From assembly GCA_936450465.1 (NCBI GenBank), contig OW388297.1, positions 47,754,130-47,818,129 on the forward strand: 64,000 nt of DNA. The letters are read 5' to 3'. The position numbers were made by a program, and so were the translations under genes. The notes under the pieces are model-generated. The model did no database searches. It saw only the letters and a program-made list of their open reading frames with translations, and had not been told where the DNA came from. The stretch comes from Gibbula magus. Taxonomy: Eukaryota; Mollusca; Gastropoda; Trochida; Trochidae. Shown piece after piece: positions 35,187 through 46,328 of this stretch; position 1 is the stretch's first letter, and every line of letters starts with the position of its first letter.

Positions 35187-38100
35187 AGTGCTGATGAGAA
35201 GATAAGGAGTATCAGCAAGCAGCCGGGGGGCTCCAAACCTGTGAGTCCATCTGCTCCGGAGCCAGCACAGAAGGAGGAAGACAACATGGCGGAAAGGCGG
35301 ATCCAACAACGTCAGGGACGGCGAGATCGATTTCGAGGGAATGAAGGAGGTCATGGGGACAAGGCAGAGATCAAGAGGAGGTCACGCAGTGAGGGGCCGA
35401 CCAATCGGGTGTCTATTCAAAGGCAGTCGACAGATGAGCCACACCAGGAAGATTTCGCTTCGTATGGAAAGAAGAACGAAAAGATAGTTGGACCAATATG
35501 GGCAGTGACACACAGTTCAACCGCTACGAGAGTTTCGCGGTATTCACCGCCGCTGTCAGACGACGGCAGTCTGATTCAGATTCAGAGTCATCAGAGGAGA
35601 GTTGATGCAAGTGATTCAGACTCAAATGACAGTGATACTAAAATCTGGACAAAGAATCCTCTACAAGTGAGGAAAGTCAAGAAAAGTGGAAAACCAGATA
35701 AGAAACAGTTGAACAATGAAAATGGGTTTTCTACTGGAATACCTGTGCGAAACACAAACCGGGACAGTTTTGTGTACTACAGTTCGCAGGACAAGAGTGA
35801 GGGGGGCGGGGGGAGTCTGAAGGGCAACAAGTACCAGAAGCTGGAGGAGATGAGGCGTAAGAGGATAGACATTCAGATGACATCGGATGAGGAGAACACG
35901 CCCGAGTCACGGATATCTCGACTCCGACAGCGAGCAATACAGAGTGGGCTGGGGAAACAGCCAGTGTCCAGACCAGAGAGCTTCCGACAGAGCGCTGTCA
36001 TCCCGAGCAGTCCCACACAAAACTACTCTCCCAAGTCACAAGGTTCCTTCTTTCAAAGTGGTTCAGACCCCAGAACCAATGTGTCCAACCAAACAGTCAA
36101 CCGCCCATCTGTGATACAGTCCTCTTCCTACCAGAGTGTGAATGGTGTGCCGTCCTCTGCATATGGATCCAAGCAGAGTGTTGGCCAGGCAAGGCCAAAT
36201 CTGATCCGGCCATTTGATCCTAAAGGATTCTCAGATTCAGGAATATCTTCAAGAACTGATGCCCCGGCTAATGCTAACAGATCACATCAGAATGAGCCAA
36301 GATCACCAGTAATTAAGACAACAGTGTACAGCAGTTCGCCTGAGTCTGTGGTCAAGCGCCCGTTTGACCGACCGCGAGTGCCGTCCGTGGACTCTATATA
36401 TGATGGCAGTATCCAGCCCCCTGAGCCTCTGCCTTCTCCCGGCAGAGATTACAGCAAAAAGTTTGGCTCAGCGACAACTTACCAGAACGTTGGCCATGGC
36501 TTTGTTTTCATGAGACCAGCAAGCAGTGGGACAATGGAGGTTCCAAAAGGAGATTTAGTTCAAGCCCCGAACCATCCAGTGCAATCAAATCAGGGGCCTA
36601 GATCAAACTTTAATGAAGTTGTAGAACTTAGACTCAAATCAAATCGTTTAATAGATCAGTCACCGACTCAAAATGTGCTAAGTCAACAAAGACGATTGCG
36701 AGCTAATATAGCTGCAAATAGTGATGATTCGTTGGATGAGTTGATAGAGTCCAATATTCAGTATCTGGAGAGTGAGATTGAGAGCGGACGGGTGAAAAAA
36801 GGGTCCGCACCGGTCTCCAGGTCAGCAAGTTTACCAGATCCAAGGAGAAGTTCAGGAATTTATTCCAGTAGTCGGCCAGGGCCTCTACATTCAGGTGTTC
36901 TACCTACATCATATGCCTCTGTCCAGCAACAAAGGTCCACTTACACTATCCCCTCACAGCCCCATGTCAATCCTGGAAATGAAGTTAACTTCCATATCCC
37001 ACTCGCTGGAAATCAAGTACAAGCACCTGAGATTCGCATTGCAAAAGAAAATAGATCTAACATTGGACCCCAAACTACCTATGCTCCCCCTGCTAAAAAC
37101 CAAGGCTACAACTCCAACTCCAACTATCTATCCTACGCAACCCCTCCAGAGCGCAAGCTGTCCTATGACAGCAGATCTGCGGGTCATGTGCCCAGTGATT
37201 ACCTGAAGGATAGCTTCTCAAAGTCTGACACCCAGCTGAACACAGCACCCATAGTGCCCACATTCAGGGAGGGCGTCATGCACCAGGTCAACATACACCC
37301 TAAGTCCAACTCGGCTGACCAGTTGGTTCCAGGAGGACCAATGATAGTAGACAATTTAAGCATTCCTTACTTTGATAGGGGCATGTTTTCAGATGTCGAT
37401 TATGACATTGAAGTGTCAGAGAGAGTGAATAGATGGGAAAAGTATATGAAGAAACGGAATGATATTGATCTAGACACAATTCAAGAACGTAGTGAACAAG
37501 ATCTTCTTCCAAAAAACATCCGTAGGTCAGTTTACGTGGAACAAAAGCTTGAAATCCCTCAGTCACCAGTTGGTCCAGTGTCTCAAAGTTTCACATGGAG
37601 TAATCTCCAGACCCTGAAACCCTCCAGTTCTGATCCAACAATACACCTGGCGGCCGATCCACAAGTGATAGCCCAGGAAACCAATCAGGTGTTCCAGCTG
37701 ATTCGGGAACCAAGCTCTGGTGGAAGGTATCACACAGCTACCAGTGCAGTGAGCACATTCTATCATGCCCCGGTAGCACAGAAAGCGACAGGAGGCATCT
37801 TGACTGCTGCAGAGTTGAGGGAACAGATGATGGCCCACAAACATCCTGTAATTCAGCCAGCAGAAGGTGTGCCCGCTAGAAGGGTGAGGAACTTGGACGG
37901 AGGGAACCGGGTCTCTCGTTACATGGAGTTGCAAGAGCTGCAGGATGCCAAGAGTGACAGTGTTAAGGATTTGTGTAGAAGGTTTGATCTTGACTTTGAT
38001 GATGAGGAAAATGGTGAAATGCAGAAAATGTCACCCACCAAACGTGACCAGGACACAGATTGGGGCAAACTCATCTCTGACCTAGAGGACAAAATAAAAG

Positions 38101-41100
38101 AAACAGAGGTGTGGTCGCCCAACATGGAAAGTAATCAAGGTGATATGGTTAGCATTGAAAGGGTTAAAGCAAGAACTCTGCAAACAATTCCTTTTTCAGA
38201 AGATCCTTTCTGGAAAGAAATTGAAGAAATGACAAGTTTTGAAAAAATGTTTAATGGAACTGGTTTAGATGACCCATTAACGTTTAAACAGCAAGTTGAT
38301 TACCCCCATAGTCAGAGTTACACTCTCCCCACCCAGCCCCGCACCTCAGCTAGAGACCGAATGCATAGATCCAAATCCTTGTATACCCCTAACATAACTC
38401 CATTAACAATTTCTGTAGATAAGTATAATGCTCCGAGTGCTTTAGATGATGTCTTAGATGACATCAAGACATCCCTAGAGAAGCAGTCTAGCCCTAAAGT
38501 TCGAAAAGCTGGGGATAGTTCTGACTCTCTGCGGTCCTCTCCTGGTCCCCCGTACCCAGAAGTTATGATCAGCACGGGGAGGCCGCGCACATACGCAGAG
38601 CCTTCTGGGAATTACTTCGGAGAAACTCGTCTCGGTGCACCACCAGCAAATGCACCACCTCAAGGTTTGTTAACTTATGCTACTCAACAACCGCCTCAAG
38701 CAATACCAAGCATGCAGGAATATCCGAATGTAGTGAATGGCAATTATCAGCTTGATCCTAATTTACTCAAACAAAAGCTGATTAACACTGGTCTTGCAGA
38801 AGAAATTGCAACTCGACAATCTGGTCGCATCCGTCCAAAACCTCCTCCTCTAATTATTCCTCGCACTTCCAACCCTCCTGCAGTGTTCCCACTAACCCAT
38901 CCTGAACCTCTAAAGTCCCAACCTCTCCCTCCTCCAAATCTCCCCAGCTCTGAGGAGAAGATCAACCAAGTTAACCAGTCTATGGAGGACCTCAGGCAGA
39001 TTGCTAAAGATGTTGAGACAAAAATCAACCAAATCAAAACTAAACTTGTCAGGGCAGATGAAAACAATCTTGACAAAATCCTTTTAACTCTACGCAAGTT
39101 TGCACCGGCTGCCAGTCCAAAATCTTTTGAACCTCATCGTGACTCCTTTCAAGATTTTTATGTTAAAAAAAAGTCAAAGCTGTCAGATGCCCTCACAGAG
39201 TTAGAGAGAATCTACAAGAGTTTGAACCTTGATGACGAGAGTTTGCTGGATAGGGCAGACCGACGGGACTATCCTTCATACCGAGCTCCAGTAGTCACTG
39301 AAAGACCAGAACAGAAAATGGAAACCAACAGCATTTCCTTCCAAGTATTCAATCCAAACAGATTTAGGAGTACTGAGCAGGGAAAGAAACCAAAGGCAGA
39401 TATTGATGCCATCTCCAAGTCATTTCAGGCCATCCTTGATGAAGTGAACCAAACATCAGCAGTGGTTGGAAACAGAACAACTTCTAATGTTCCTCCTGAA
39501 CAGAGGTATGTCAGCCAGCCATTGCAGATAGGGCCAAGTCCAGAACCAGCAAGAAAGTTCACAGTGACGCAAGTCCCACAGGTTTCCCCTACACCTTATC
39601 AACCAAAGCCTAGAGTTGGAGTGAGTCCCGAGCTGCAAAGAAAACAAGCTCCTGTCAAGACAGGGATTCCACGGCCAGTCAATCTTCCAGTGTCCAGTCC
39701 GGAGCCAACTAAGAAAACACTAACCTTGGTGTCATCAACTGCCAGAGTTGTCCCAACAGAGGCACAGACAATTGTCCAAAACCAACCTCTTCAGAGAGGA
39801 GCTTCTGGTAAAGCCTTTGTTCCAATACCAAAGAAAGCTGCAGCTTTGGATGAACCACAGAGACAGAATCTGCAGGCAAATGTCAATAAGCTGATGAGTC
39901 AAAGCGGAACTCCTACCCACTCCCAGAGTGTGTCCATTGTCTTGAAGTCTCCAGCAACTCAATCAACAGCAGGTTCCCAGACTTCACCCACAGTTTCCTC
40001 CTCTCAGACCATGGTGTCCTCCTCCAAGATGAACCCTCCAGCAGTAGCACCCAGGGAGAGGAGATCTCGGGGACGGTTCCGCTCCAAGAACCCAGACGTA
40101 GTTGAGGATGATGTAGCTGTGAGGAAAGCTAGATCCAAGTCAACTCCAAGAGCAGATACACAGTCCACAGGCGTAGGGTCTTCTCCCACCAGCGCCGACT
40201 ATCTTAATACAAGGGAGACAACTCCCCCTCAATCTCAGATTCGACTCCGACCAGAGAAGGATGCTGATGTGATGCATGATGACATGGCTTATAGGTCACT
40301 GAGGAAAGATGTTACAGTTGAAACAGCTAAGGAACCAGTAGCCACTTCCAGAGTTGAATTTCAGATTAAACAACCATCCATTTTAAAGTCAGAAAAAACA
40401 TTTGAAGTTACTGAAGACCCCAAAATTGTAATGGCTCCATCTCCGCAAGGTTCACCAAAGCAAAGAACAGTGGAAACACAGACATCAACAGATGAAGTTA
40501 AGAAGAAGAATGTTCATAGTAGACAACTGATGAGGAAAACATCTGGCAGTAAAACCACAGACTCCAAGCGGAAAGGAGGCAAGTTTGGACAAGGAGTGGC
40601 ACGGATGGTTGAGATCTTCAGTTCAAGTGATGAAGAGCGGGGTCGAAGGAGTCGCCCACTTCACACAAGGAGTGCACCAGATCTCACTCTGGACTTTGAT
40701 GATGACGGGGAACTTATTGATGAATCCCAAGACAACGACGTCGGATCAAGGACTTTGAGCCATGTGAAAACCCAGACTAATGTAAATATAGACAGTGATC
40801 AGAAGATCAGGACTGTTAACAAGGATCGGGAAATCAGAACTGTTGACTCTGTGACAAACACAGAACCAGTATCAGACGTTTCTACACCAAACTCCCCAAG
40901 CACAAAGCCACCTGTACACCCTCTGAAGAAACAGAGCTCAAGTCCGGACAAAACACCAGTGTTAGCAGAGAAAGTTATGAAGGATGTTAGTGATAAGGCA
41001 GATTTGGATAATATAGACAAACCAGTACGATCTCCTTGCTTAAATCGGGGAAGGTCGGCAGAACGAGAGGTTGAGAGTGACAGTGCAATATTAGACAAGC

Positions 41101-41345
41101 CCGAGCGACCAAAGAGCTTCCATGAACTTCTGGCGTCATTCGAGCCCAGTTCCAGTCGGTTCCAGAAACTGAAATCACTGAGGAAGTGTGCATCAGAAGA
41201 CACCGTCACCTCGGAGACTGTTGTACAGAAGACATACCAGTCGGAACCGTACCACTCAGAGCCTGACCTGACAGACGGGAGAAGACGAGCTCCAACTAAA
41301 GAAGGTAGAGCATACCTCCGAGTTCAGATGACAGTAGTTGCATAA
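35187..41345 (+). CDS. Giant coding exon, large disordered Ser/Pro/Gln-rich protein of unassigned family
   Basis: An uninterrupted frame of about 2,050 codons. The ATG at 35178 lies in the acceptor CTATGTTTCAG|AG, so the exon really begins at 35187 in phase 0. Numbering from that ATG, residues 37 onward (ATG 35286, context AACATGG) could start a shorter form. Most of the chain is low-complexity and probably disordered. More structured, charged segments are about 218-268 (KYQKLEEMRRKRIDIQ, then SRISRLRQRA), 900-945 (SVKDLCRRFDLDFDDEE), 961-978, 1004-1028 (IPFSEDPFWKEIEEMTSFEK), a helical or coiled-coil stretch at 1257-1365, 1810-1851 (MVEIFSSSDEE, RSAPDL) and 1979-2010 (FHELLASFEP). Many R-x-x-S/RSxS sites (RRSRS, HRSKS, RSASLPDP, TRSAPDL) suit basophilic kinases and 14-3-3 binding. 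There is no signal peptide, membrane span or catalytic domain. A cytoskeletal or scaffold role is only a guess. Confidence 0.9.
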   Translation, partial: SADEKIRSISKQPGGSKPVSPSAPEPAQKEEDNMAERRIQQRQGRRDRFRGNEGGHGDKAEIKRRSRSEGPTNRVSIQRQSTDEPHQEDFASYGKKNEKIVGPIWAVTHSSTATRVSRYSPPLSDDGSLIQIQSHQRRVDASDSDSNDSDTKIWTKNPLQVRKVKKSGKPDKKQLNNENGFSTGIPVRNTNRDSFVYYSSQDKSEGGGGSLKGNKYQKLEEMRRKRIDIQMTSDEENTPESRISRLRQRAIQSGLGKQPVSRPESFRQSAVIPSSPTQNYSPKSQGSFFQSGSDPRTNVSNQTVNRPSVIQSSSYQSVNGVPSSAYGSKQSVGQARPNLIRPFDPKGFSDSGISSRTDAPANANRSHQNEPRSPVIKTTVYSSSPESVVKRPFDRPRVPSVDSIYDGSIQPPEPLPSPGRDYSKKFGSATTYQNVGHGFVFMRPASSGTMEVPKGDLVQAPNHPVQSNQGPRSNFNEVVELRLKSNRLIDQSPTQNVLSQQRRLRANIAANSDDSLDELIESNIQYLESEIESGRVKKGSAPVSRSASLPDPRRSSGIYSSSRPGPLHSGVLPTSYASVQQQRSTYTIPSQPHVNPGNEVNFHIPLAGNQVQAPEIRIAKENRSNIGPQTTYAPPAKNQGYNSNSNYLSYATPPERKLSYDSRSAGHVPSDYLKDSFSKSDTQLNTAPIVPTFREGVMHQVNIHPKSNSADQLVPGGPMIVDNLSIPYFDRGMFSDVDYDIEVSERVNRWEKYMKKRNDIDLDTIQERSEQDLLPKNIRRSVYVEQKLEIPQSPVGPVSQSFTWSNLQTLKPSSSDPTIHLAADPQVIAQETNQVFQLIREPSSGGRYHTATSAVSTFYHAPVAQKATGGILTAAELREQMMAHKHPVIQPAEGVPARRVRNLDGGNRVSRYMELQELQDAKSDSVKDLCRRFDLDFDDEENGEMQKMSPTKRDQDTDWGKLISDLEDKIKETEVWSPNMESNQGDMVSIERVKARTLQTIPFSEDPFWKEIEEMTSFEKMFNGTGLDDPLTFKQQVDYPHSQSYTLPTQPRTSARDRMHRSKSLYTPNITPLTISVDKYNAPSALDDVLDDIKTSLEKQSSPKVRKAGDSSDSLRSSPGPPYPEVMISTGRPRTYAEPSGNYFGETRLGAPPANAPPQGLLTYATQQPPQAIPSMQEYPNVVNGNYQLDPNLLKQKLINTGLAEEIATRQSGRIRPKPPPLIIPRTSNPPAVFPLTHPEPLKSQPLPPPNLPSSEEKINQVNQSMEDLRQIAKDVETKINQIKTKLVRADENNLDKILLTLRKFAPAASPKSFEPHRDSFQDFYVKKKSKLSDALTELERIYKSLNLDDESLLDRADRRDYPSYRAPVVTERPEQKMETNSISFQVFNPNRFRSTEQGKKPKADIDAISKSFQAILDEVNQTSAVVGNRTTSNVPPEQRYVSQPLQIGPSPEPARKFTVTQVPQVSPTPYQPKPRVGVSPELQRKQAPVKTGIPRPVNLPVSSPEPTKKTLTLVSSTARVVPTEAQTIVQNQPLQRGASGKAFVPIPKKAAALDEPQRQNLQANVNKLMSQSGTPTHSQSVSIVLKSPATQSTAGSQTSPTVSSSQTMVSSSKMNPPAVAPRERRSRGRFRSKNPDVVEDDVAVRKARSKSTPRADTQSTGVGSSPTSADYLNTRETTPPQSQIRLRPEKDADVMHDDMAYRSLRKDVTVETAKEPVATSRVEFQIKQPSILKSEKTFEVTEDPKIVMAPSPQGSPKQRTVETQTSTDEVKKKNVHSRQLMRKTSGSKTTDSKRKGGKFGQGVARMVEIFSSSDEERGRRSRPLHTRSAPDLTLDFDDDGELIDESQDNDVGSRTLSHVKTQTNVNIDSDQKIRTVNKDREIRTVDSVTNTEPVSDVSTPNSPSTKPPVHPLKKQSSSPDKTPVLAEKVMKDVSDKADLDNIDKPVRSPCLNRGRSAEREVESDSAILDKPERPKSFHELLASFEPSSSRFQKLKSLRKCASEDTVTSETVVQKTYQSEPYHSEPDLTDGRRRAPTKEGRAYLRVQMTVVA
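41305..41310 (+). promoter_or_regulatory. Candidate splice donor near the end of the giant exon
   Basis: GAAG|GTAGAG breaks the frame in phase 1 after ...PTKE. If used, the 13 codons GRAYLRVQMTVVA and the stop at 41343 are skipped, and the acceptor at 43888 restores an open frame. If not used, the protein ends at 41342. Confidence 0.4.
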
Positions 41346-41840
41346 GCTCACTTATCTTATTGTATGAATTTATAGAGACTTTTGTATGAAGGCACTATTT
41401 ATTAATGGAATCATGAGCACAATAGCAATTGATTATATTTATTATTTTTTATGTATGAACGGAAGGGGAGTTATATGATTAGATTGAATCATGAGCACTG
41501 TGACATAACTACTGATATTTATCTTTTTTTTATTTTCATATTGCAAGGTTGAGTTTTATCCAAATTGCATTTGCATGCTAATTTTATTTAGTGCTTATGT
41601 TCATAAAAAATATATTTATACATTCTAACTTGGTTGTGAATATAGTGGTACATTATGATGCATTTTCCTTCTTTCTTTTTTTGATTTTTTTTCTGTATTG
41701 GTTCATGATTGTTAAAATCTTTGAAAATTTAAGTGCCTTATGACCATTGAATTGTTCATCTCTACAATATGAAATGTTTGCTTATGATGTGACTATCTTG
41801 ATATAATCCATTGTTATTTACAATAAAGAATCTCTCATGT
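41346..41840 (+). other. Probable 3'UTR of the unspliced-end form
   Basis: Very AT-rich sequence follows the stop, with a canonical AATAAA at 41822-41827. A transcript reading through the donor at 41305 would probably be cleaved about 15-30 bases later. Confidence 0.5.
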
Positions 41841-43888
41841 TTTGCACCACTAATGTATCTGTACTGACTGTTTTATGTGCTGCTACTTTCAGAGGTTCGA
41901 AGCTGGCGACTATCTGTGTCTTAAACCTGGTAAATTTTGATTGGTTGAAGTAGGATTCAGTGGTATTTCATTGGCTGGGAGTGTTGTTCATTAAAACAAG
42001 CTTTTGATGTGACAGGTTATTCACTAGTCTGTATATAGGCTGTAGCAAATATCACTCTATGTCTACAATGTAATACAACTAACATCTTATACTTACTGAT
42101 GAGGTATAGGCATCACTCATGTGTAGATATCATGTTTACTTCATCTCATTCGCGACACCATTCACCATATTTACATGGAGATGTCATGTTTCATGTCAGC
42201 AACTATCCATCAATGATATTTCATCTCAAATCAATAAATATGCATCATATATTACATGTAGATATCATATTTATTCCATCTCATTTCAGCAGCCATCTAG
42301 TGTGTTTCACATGTAGATCTCATTTTATATCTCTTGTGACAACTTCCAGTGCAAGACAAAACCAGTCAAAATCACTTACTCGGTCTTTTATTAATGTCTT
42401 CCCTGTATATCTTTGTGACAGTGACCTATTACAAAAACTGATAGTCCAATCCGAATTTGTTTTCAAAGTCACATCTTGAATCAGAACATGTAATAATTTT
42501 GTAATAATCATCAACTGAAAGGTTTATAAAATAACGATCTACAAGTGTCAAAATGCTAAACAGCTTCAGTATACCATAGTGAAAGTTAAAACTAATTGAT
42601 TTAATTCCTTCTTGTCTTGAGGATAATATTTGTTTGTTAACAATTGTTTTTGTGTTGTTAACAATTCATTTCCAAATAGACTTCAGCATTTTCCTGAAAG
42701 TGGCTATCTTTTCAATGTTTTTTTAGTTAATATTTATAGAAAAAGAATGTATAATTTCCAATAGAGACATTGCAATCAAGCTTTAAGTTTTGATAAAAAG
42801 CAAGTTGTGATCTTTACAAGAGTTGGTTTTGTCTTGGGCAGGAATGTGGTATCCTGTCTACAAGTTATGTGTGCTGCTGTGGTTTAGTGTATTACAACTG
42901 GGTTTTCAGCTGAGTTGTATGTAGAGTAGTACATGTACAATATCCTGATTTATTACTCTTTGGTGGTATTTATGCATGCACTTGAGTACATTTTCATAAA
43001 ATGTTAGAATATAATTATATTTTTGTCACATATGTAATGTGATGTAAATCAACATTAAAATATAATATTGTTGGGTTTCTGTGTTGTGAAACATCTCTTT
43101 CAGTATTGCTTGCCTTTTTGCATGATGACGCTTTCCCGTCAACTTATCTCCTGTCCTGCTTAATCCGATCTGCATGGAAATCTACATGTTTAATGTTCTA
43201 TATACTATCTATATATCTATATACTTTAAAGACATTTGAATCAAGATTTTGATTGTTAAAGCATGTATAATTGTTATGTGTAAGTCACAGCAATCTGGTT
43301 AAAGCTTGTCAGAAATTCTAAGAAATCTTCGTCAATGTGTGCCATTGGATAAATTGACCTTTCTTTAGATGTTCAGTCAACGAGCAGATACCTTTTTAAT
43401 CACTTGTCTATTTGTAGTTAAAATTGACATTCTCAAAGGACGTTTTGCCAGACAAATCATTTATAAATGAAAATATATACGATGTACTGTACTTGTACTT
43501 GTACATACTGAAGCAGTGTAGGAAATAAGGCCTGTCTAGCAGCACATAACCTGGTACCTGCTCAGAGCTGGCACATGTAACTTCTTGAAGTAATTACTGA
43601 ATTTTTCCATTAAAATTGATAAAATGACACTTTTTGGGCTGGCTAGTTTTCAAAATAATTTCATACATTGAGTTGAGACATCAATAATCTTCTCTCGTAG
43701 TGGACATAAAAGGAAAAACATTTTTAACCAGATTTTTATTGGTATATAAACAAATTCAATTTTTCTCTCTCTCCTTGTACATCTGACTTAAATGTTTGTT
43801 AAATTTTCTTGTCCATCATATACTCTCCCATAGATTTCTAATATGCAGTAGATGTCCAATGTATTGACCGTGTTTTTGTTCTTTGTAG
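41841..43888. other. Intron or intergenic sequence with a decayed array
   Basis: At 42110-42340 the phrase CATGTAGATATCATGTTTA recurs in altered form at about 42117, 42174, 42256 and 42309, an old tandem repeat that explains the 126-codon frame at 42099-42479. The rest is AT-rich without recognised features. Confidence 0.45.
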
Positions 43889-43995
43889 GATCTGGAGTGA
43901 CCTCCCCTGCATCTAGGAATGTCGTCTGTACAGCTCAGGCTCGCATGAACTTTAAGTCCGAGCTGGTTTTCAAAGTGGGCATGTGTACTCTTTGA
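43889..43995 (+). CDS. Candidate alternative terminal exon (34 codons plus stop)
   Basis: Preceded by GTGTTTTTGTTCTTTGTAG, a strong pyrimidine tract and acceptor. Taking two bases to complete a phase-1 codon gives SGVTSPASRNVVCTAQARMN, then FKSELVFKVGMCTL and TGA at 43993. The other two frames stop at once, and phase 1 is exactly what the donor at 41305 leaves (G + GA = Gly). The segment ARMNFKSELVFKVG faintly recalls the start of SH3 domains (ALYDF...ELSFKKGD) but is too short for one, so I do not assign it. Possible poly(A) signals follow at 44256 and 44404. The exon is short, so confidence rests on acceptor quality and phase agreement. Confidence 0.38.
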
Positions 43996-44409
43996 AGCTA
44001 GGAATCATTAACTCAGATGTAAATCCATCAGAATATGTAGCAAATCATCATCACTTGGTTGCAAGGGCATAGAAAAGATTAGGTTTGAAATCAGCAAACA
44101 TGGAAGTGTAAATTTGTCAGAGCACCTGTTGCATAGGTTCAGATTTTCATTGTGATTGTTCAGAATTATTTACAGCTAATTGCAATTAGAGCTCTTAAGC
44201 TGTGTATCATAATGAACTCATTCATTCAGTCATCCAATCTGCCATCTTGGAAAAGAATAAAAGTCCAATAAGTACTTCTCAAAATAGTTATGAGACACAT
44301 AAAGGGAGATAATCCTATTTTGTCAGTTTCTCCTCTTTTGTGTACATGCTTATGGATTTGAAATTTTGTGATTCTTACACTAGCCAGTTTTATGGTTCAG
44401 AATAATAAA

Positions 44410-46227
44410 ATTATAATTAACATTGTCTTTAATAACTTGTACATGCAGCTTTCAAAGTATAAGATGTCAAGTCCTTCAGCTTTATGCAATATACTTCATG
44501 TGCCATAATTGAAGACGGCAAGCAAGACTTGGAATATGTTAACGAAACTTGATTGCATTAACTATGCAATATCTGTATTTATTTATTATCACTATATTGA
44601 ACATAGTGTTAATACTCATAAAGTTCTTTGTATATTGTACTGGTGATATGCATGTGCCAAAAGCAATATTTCCTACTATGCAATACGAGATTTAACGCGG
44701 CTTCTATGGTGTATTATGAATGTCTTAATAACCTGCTGATGTCCAATGTTAAAGTGTCAGGTGTGAAGGAGCTGTTTTAACTTGAAAGTTCAGGTAAAAA
44801 CATGTACATACTGATTGTCCTGAGTTCATAAACTGGTTGTGGCTTATGACTGAACGTCTTGGGAACGTTTATTGTGCAATATATGCTTTCATGGAAGAAG
44901 TTAGATGACAACTGTCTTCCTCTTTTGCTGAAGAGTATTTGCAGTCCCCTGCCACTCTGAAGTTGGAGTATGGTTTCAGACTGTCACAAATTGGTGTACC
45001 AAAGTGTCAGTCACTTTTGATAAATTTTGAACATTTTGAATTCTGGTAAAGGGTATCTACTTCTTTCCAGTATTCAGATATCGATGAGGCAGGGGATAAT
45101 GGAAATCACTTTCACTGGGCTATAACGGCTGATTGGTTAAACCAGTCATGTGATATGAGCTGGTTGGTTGAGAGATGTGTAGATTAGACCAATCATATTG
45201 TGATAATCCTAGGACCAGAGTGTAACATCATGTAATATATTCTAATATAGCACATCTAGTCACATATCTACGTGCTGTATATTGCCTGTCAGTAGTTAAC
45301 ATCATGTAATATAATTCTATAACACAGAGGAAGACTTTCCGAGCAGTGGTGATTTGTAAATATTGCTGCCATGTTGTCTTATTTATGTTAGACTATCTGG
45401 TTTCCTGTGCAATATCTTTTGTTATTGTAGTTGGGTTGAATCAACTCAATTGTACAAACCAACATACAAATATTTGTTAACACAGTAAATTGGTGCTATT
45501 TAGCAGTGATGACAAATTCCTTCACTGACTTTTATTTTCAGATTTGCTGAAAATACAATATTTGATGTTTCAATAATTAGTTGCCTTAATGATTATGCAA
45601 TATGTTATTTGTTTGATATTTTCTCATATTTCCAAATATGACAGGTTATATTTATCATGTATATGAAATATTAAATGAGTTTTAAGACTTCTGTCAATGG
45701 CACATATGTTTTACATTGTAACAAACTAAATGTTAGACCATTGATTAACATTTTGCATTTTATCTTGACTATTAAAATCAAATAGTATTATTCAATACTG
45801 GTTCTAATTTCAGAGATTTAAAAATTTTGATTTAGTGTTAAAAACTTTTTACTCACAACATTTTTAAACTGAAGGGTGAAAATTCAATATGATCTGACAA
45901 AAATAGCTTTTTGAAATAAAAGCTTTCTTCCATTATTGAGTGCTACTACTTAAGACCAATGATCCAACAACCCATCCGCTCTGTATCTTATCCTAACATT
46001 GTATTTAAGTTTATTTATCTGTTACACCATCTTCAAAGTAGATGGTGCGTTTCTTTTGAGTTAGAGTATATGTCTGACAACTTACAGCCCTGTGTCCTGT
46101 TGGCTTGTGTCAGTAGAGTGTACACCTCACAGTGATAGGCAATAAACAGATCTATTTTCACTCAATTCTCTTCTCTTATCTTTCATTCACATCCCACCTA
46201 GGATCCAAAGTGTCTCTGCTGTGGAGA
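44410..46227. other. Intergenic, no supported gene
   Basis: AT-rich. A 39-codon open stretch after TTCTTTCCAG at about 45072 looks exon-like but overlaps a small inverted repeat (TGGTTAAACCAGTC), and I do not call it. Confidence 0.4.
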
Positions 46228-46320
46228 ATGGTAAGGTTTGGGTTTAATCAAACTTCCATTCAGTGCAGCAGTGAGTTTGCAATTTCAAGCTGACACTCAG
46301 AGGTTTCATCCTGCGAGGAA
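46228..46320 (+). mobile_element. Degraded SINE fragment
   Basis: GGTAAGGTTTGGGTTTAATC followed by TTCCATTCAGTGCAGCAGTG and CTGACACTCAGAGGTTTCA follows the order of the SINE body at 14018-14105 with many changes. Cut off at the start of the next element. Confidence 0.45.
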
Positions 46321-46328
46321 TTCTTTAT

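Noticed and set aside
35151..41209. Many minus-strand and alternate-frame ORFs over the giant exon
   Set aside because: They are shadows of a GC-richer, strongly biased coding exon. None has a domain or splice context.
43889..43995. SH3 domain in the terminal exon
   Set aside because: ARMNFKSELVFKVG only loosely resembles an SH3 start and is several residues too short; the rest of the fold is missing.
45072..45187. 39-codon open stretch after TTCTTTCCAG
   Set aside because: Short, overlaps an inverted TGGTTAAACCAGTC repeat, no donor at its end and no link to another exon.
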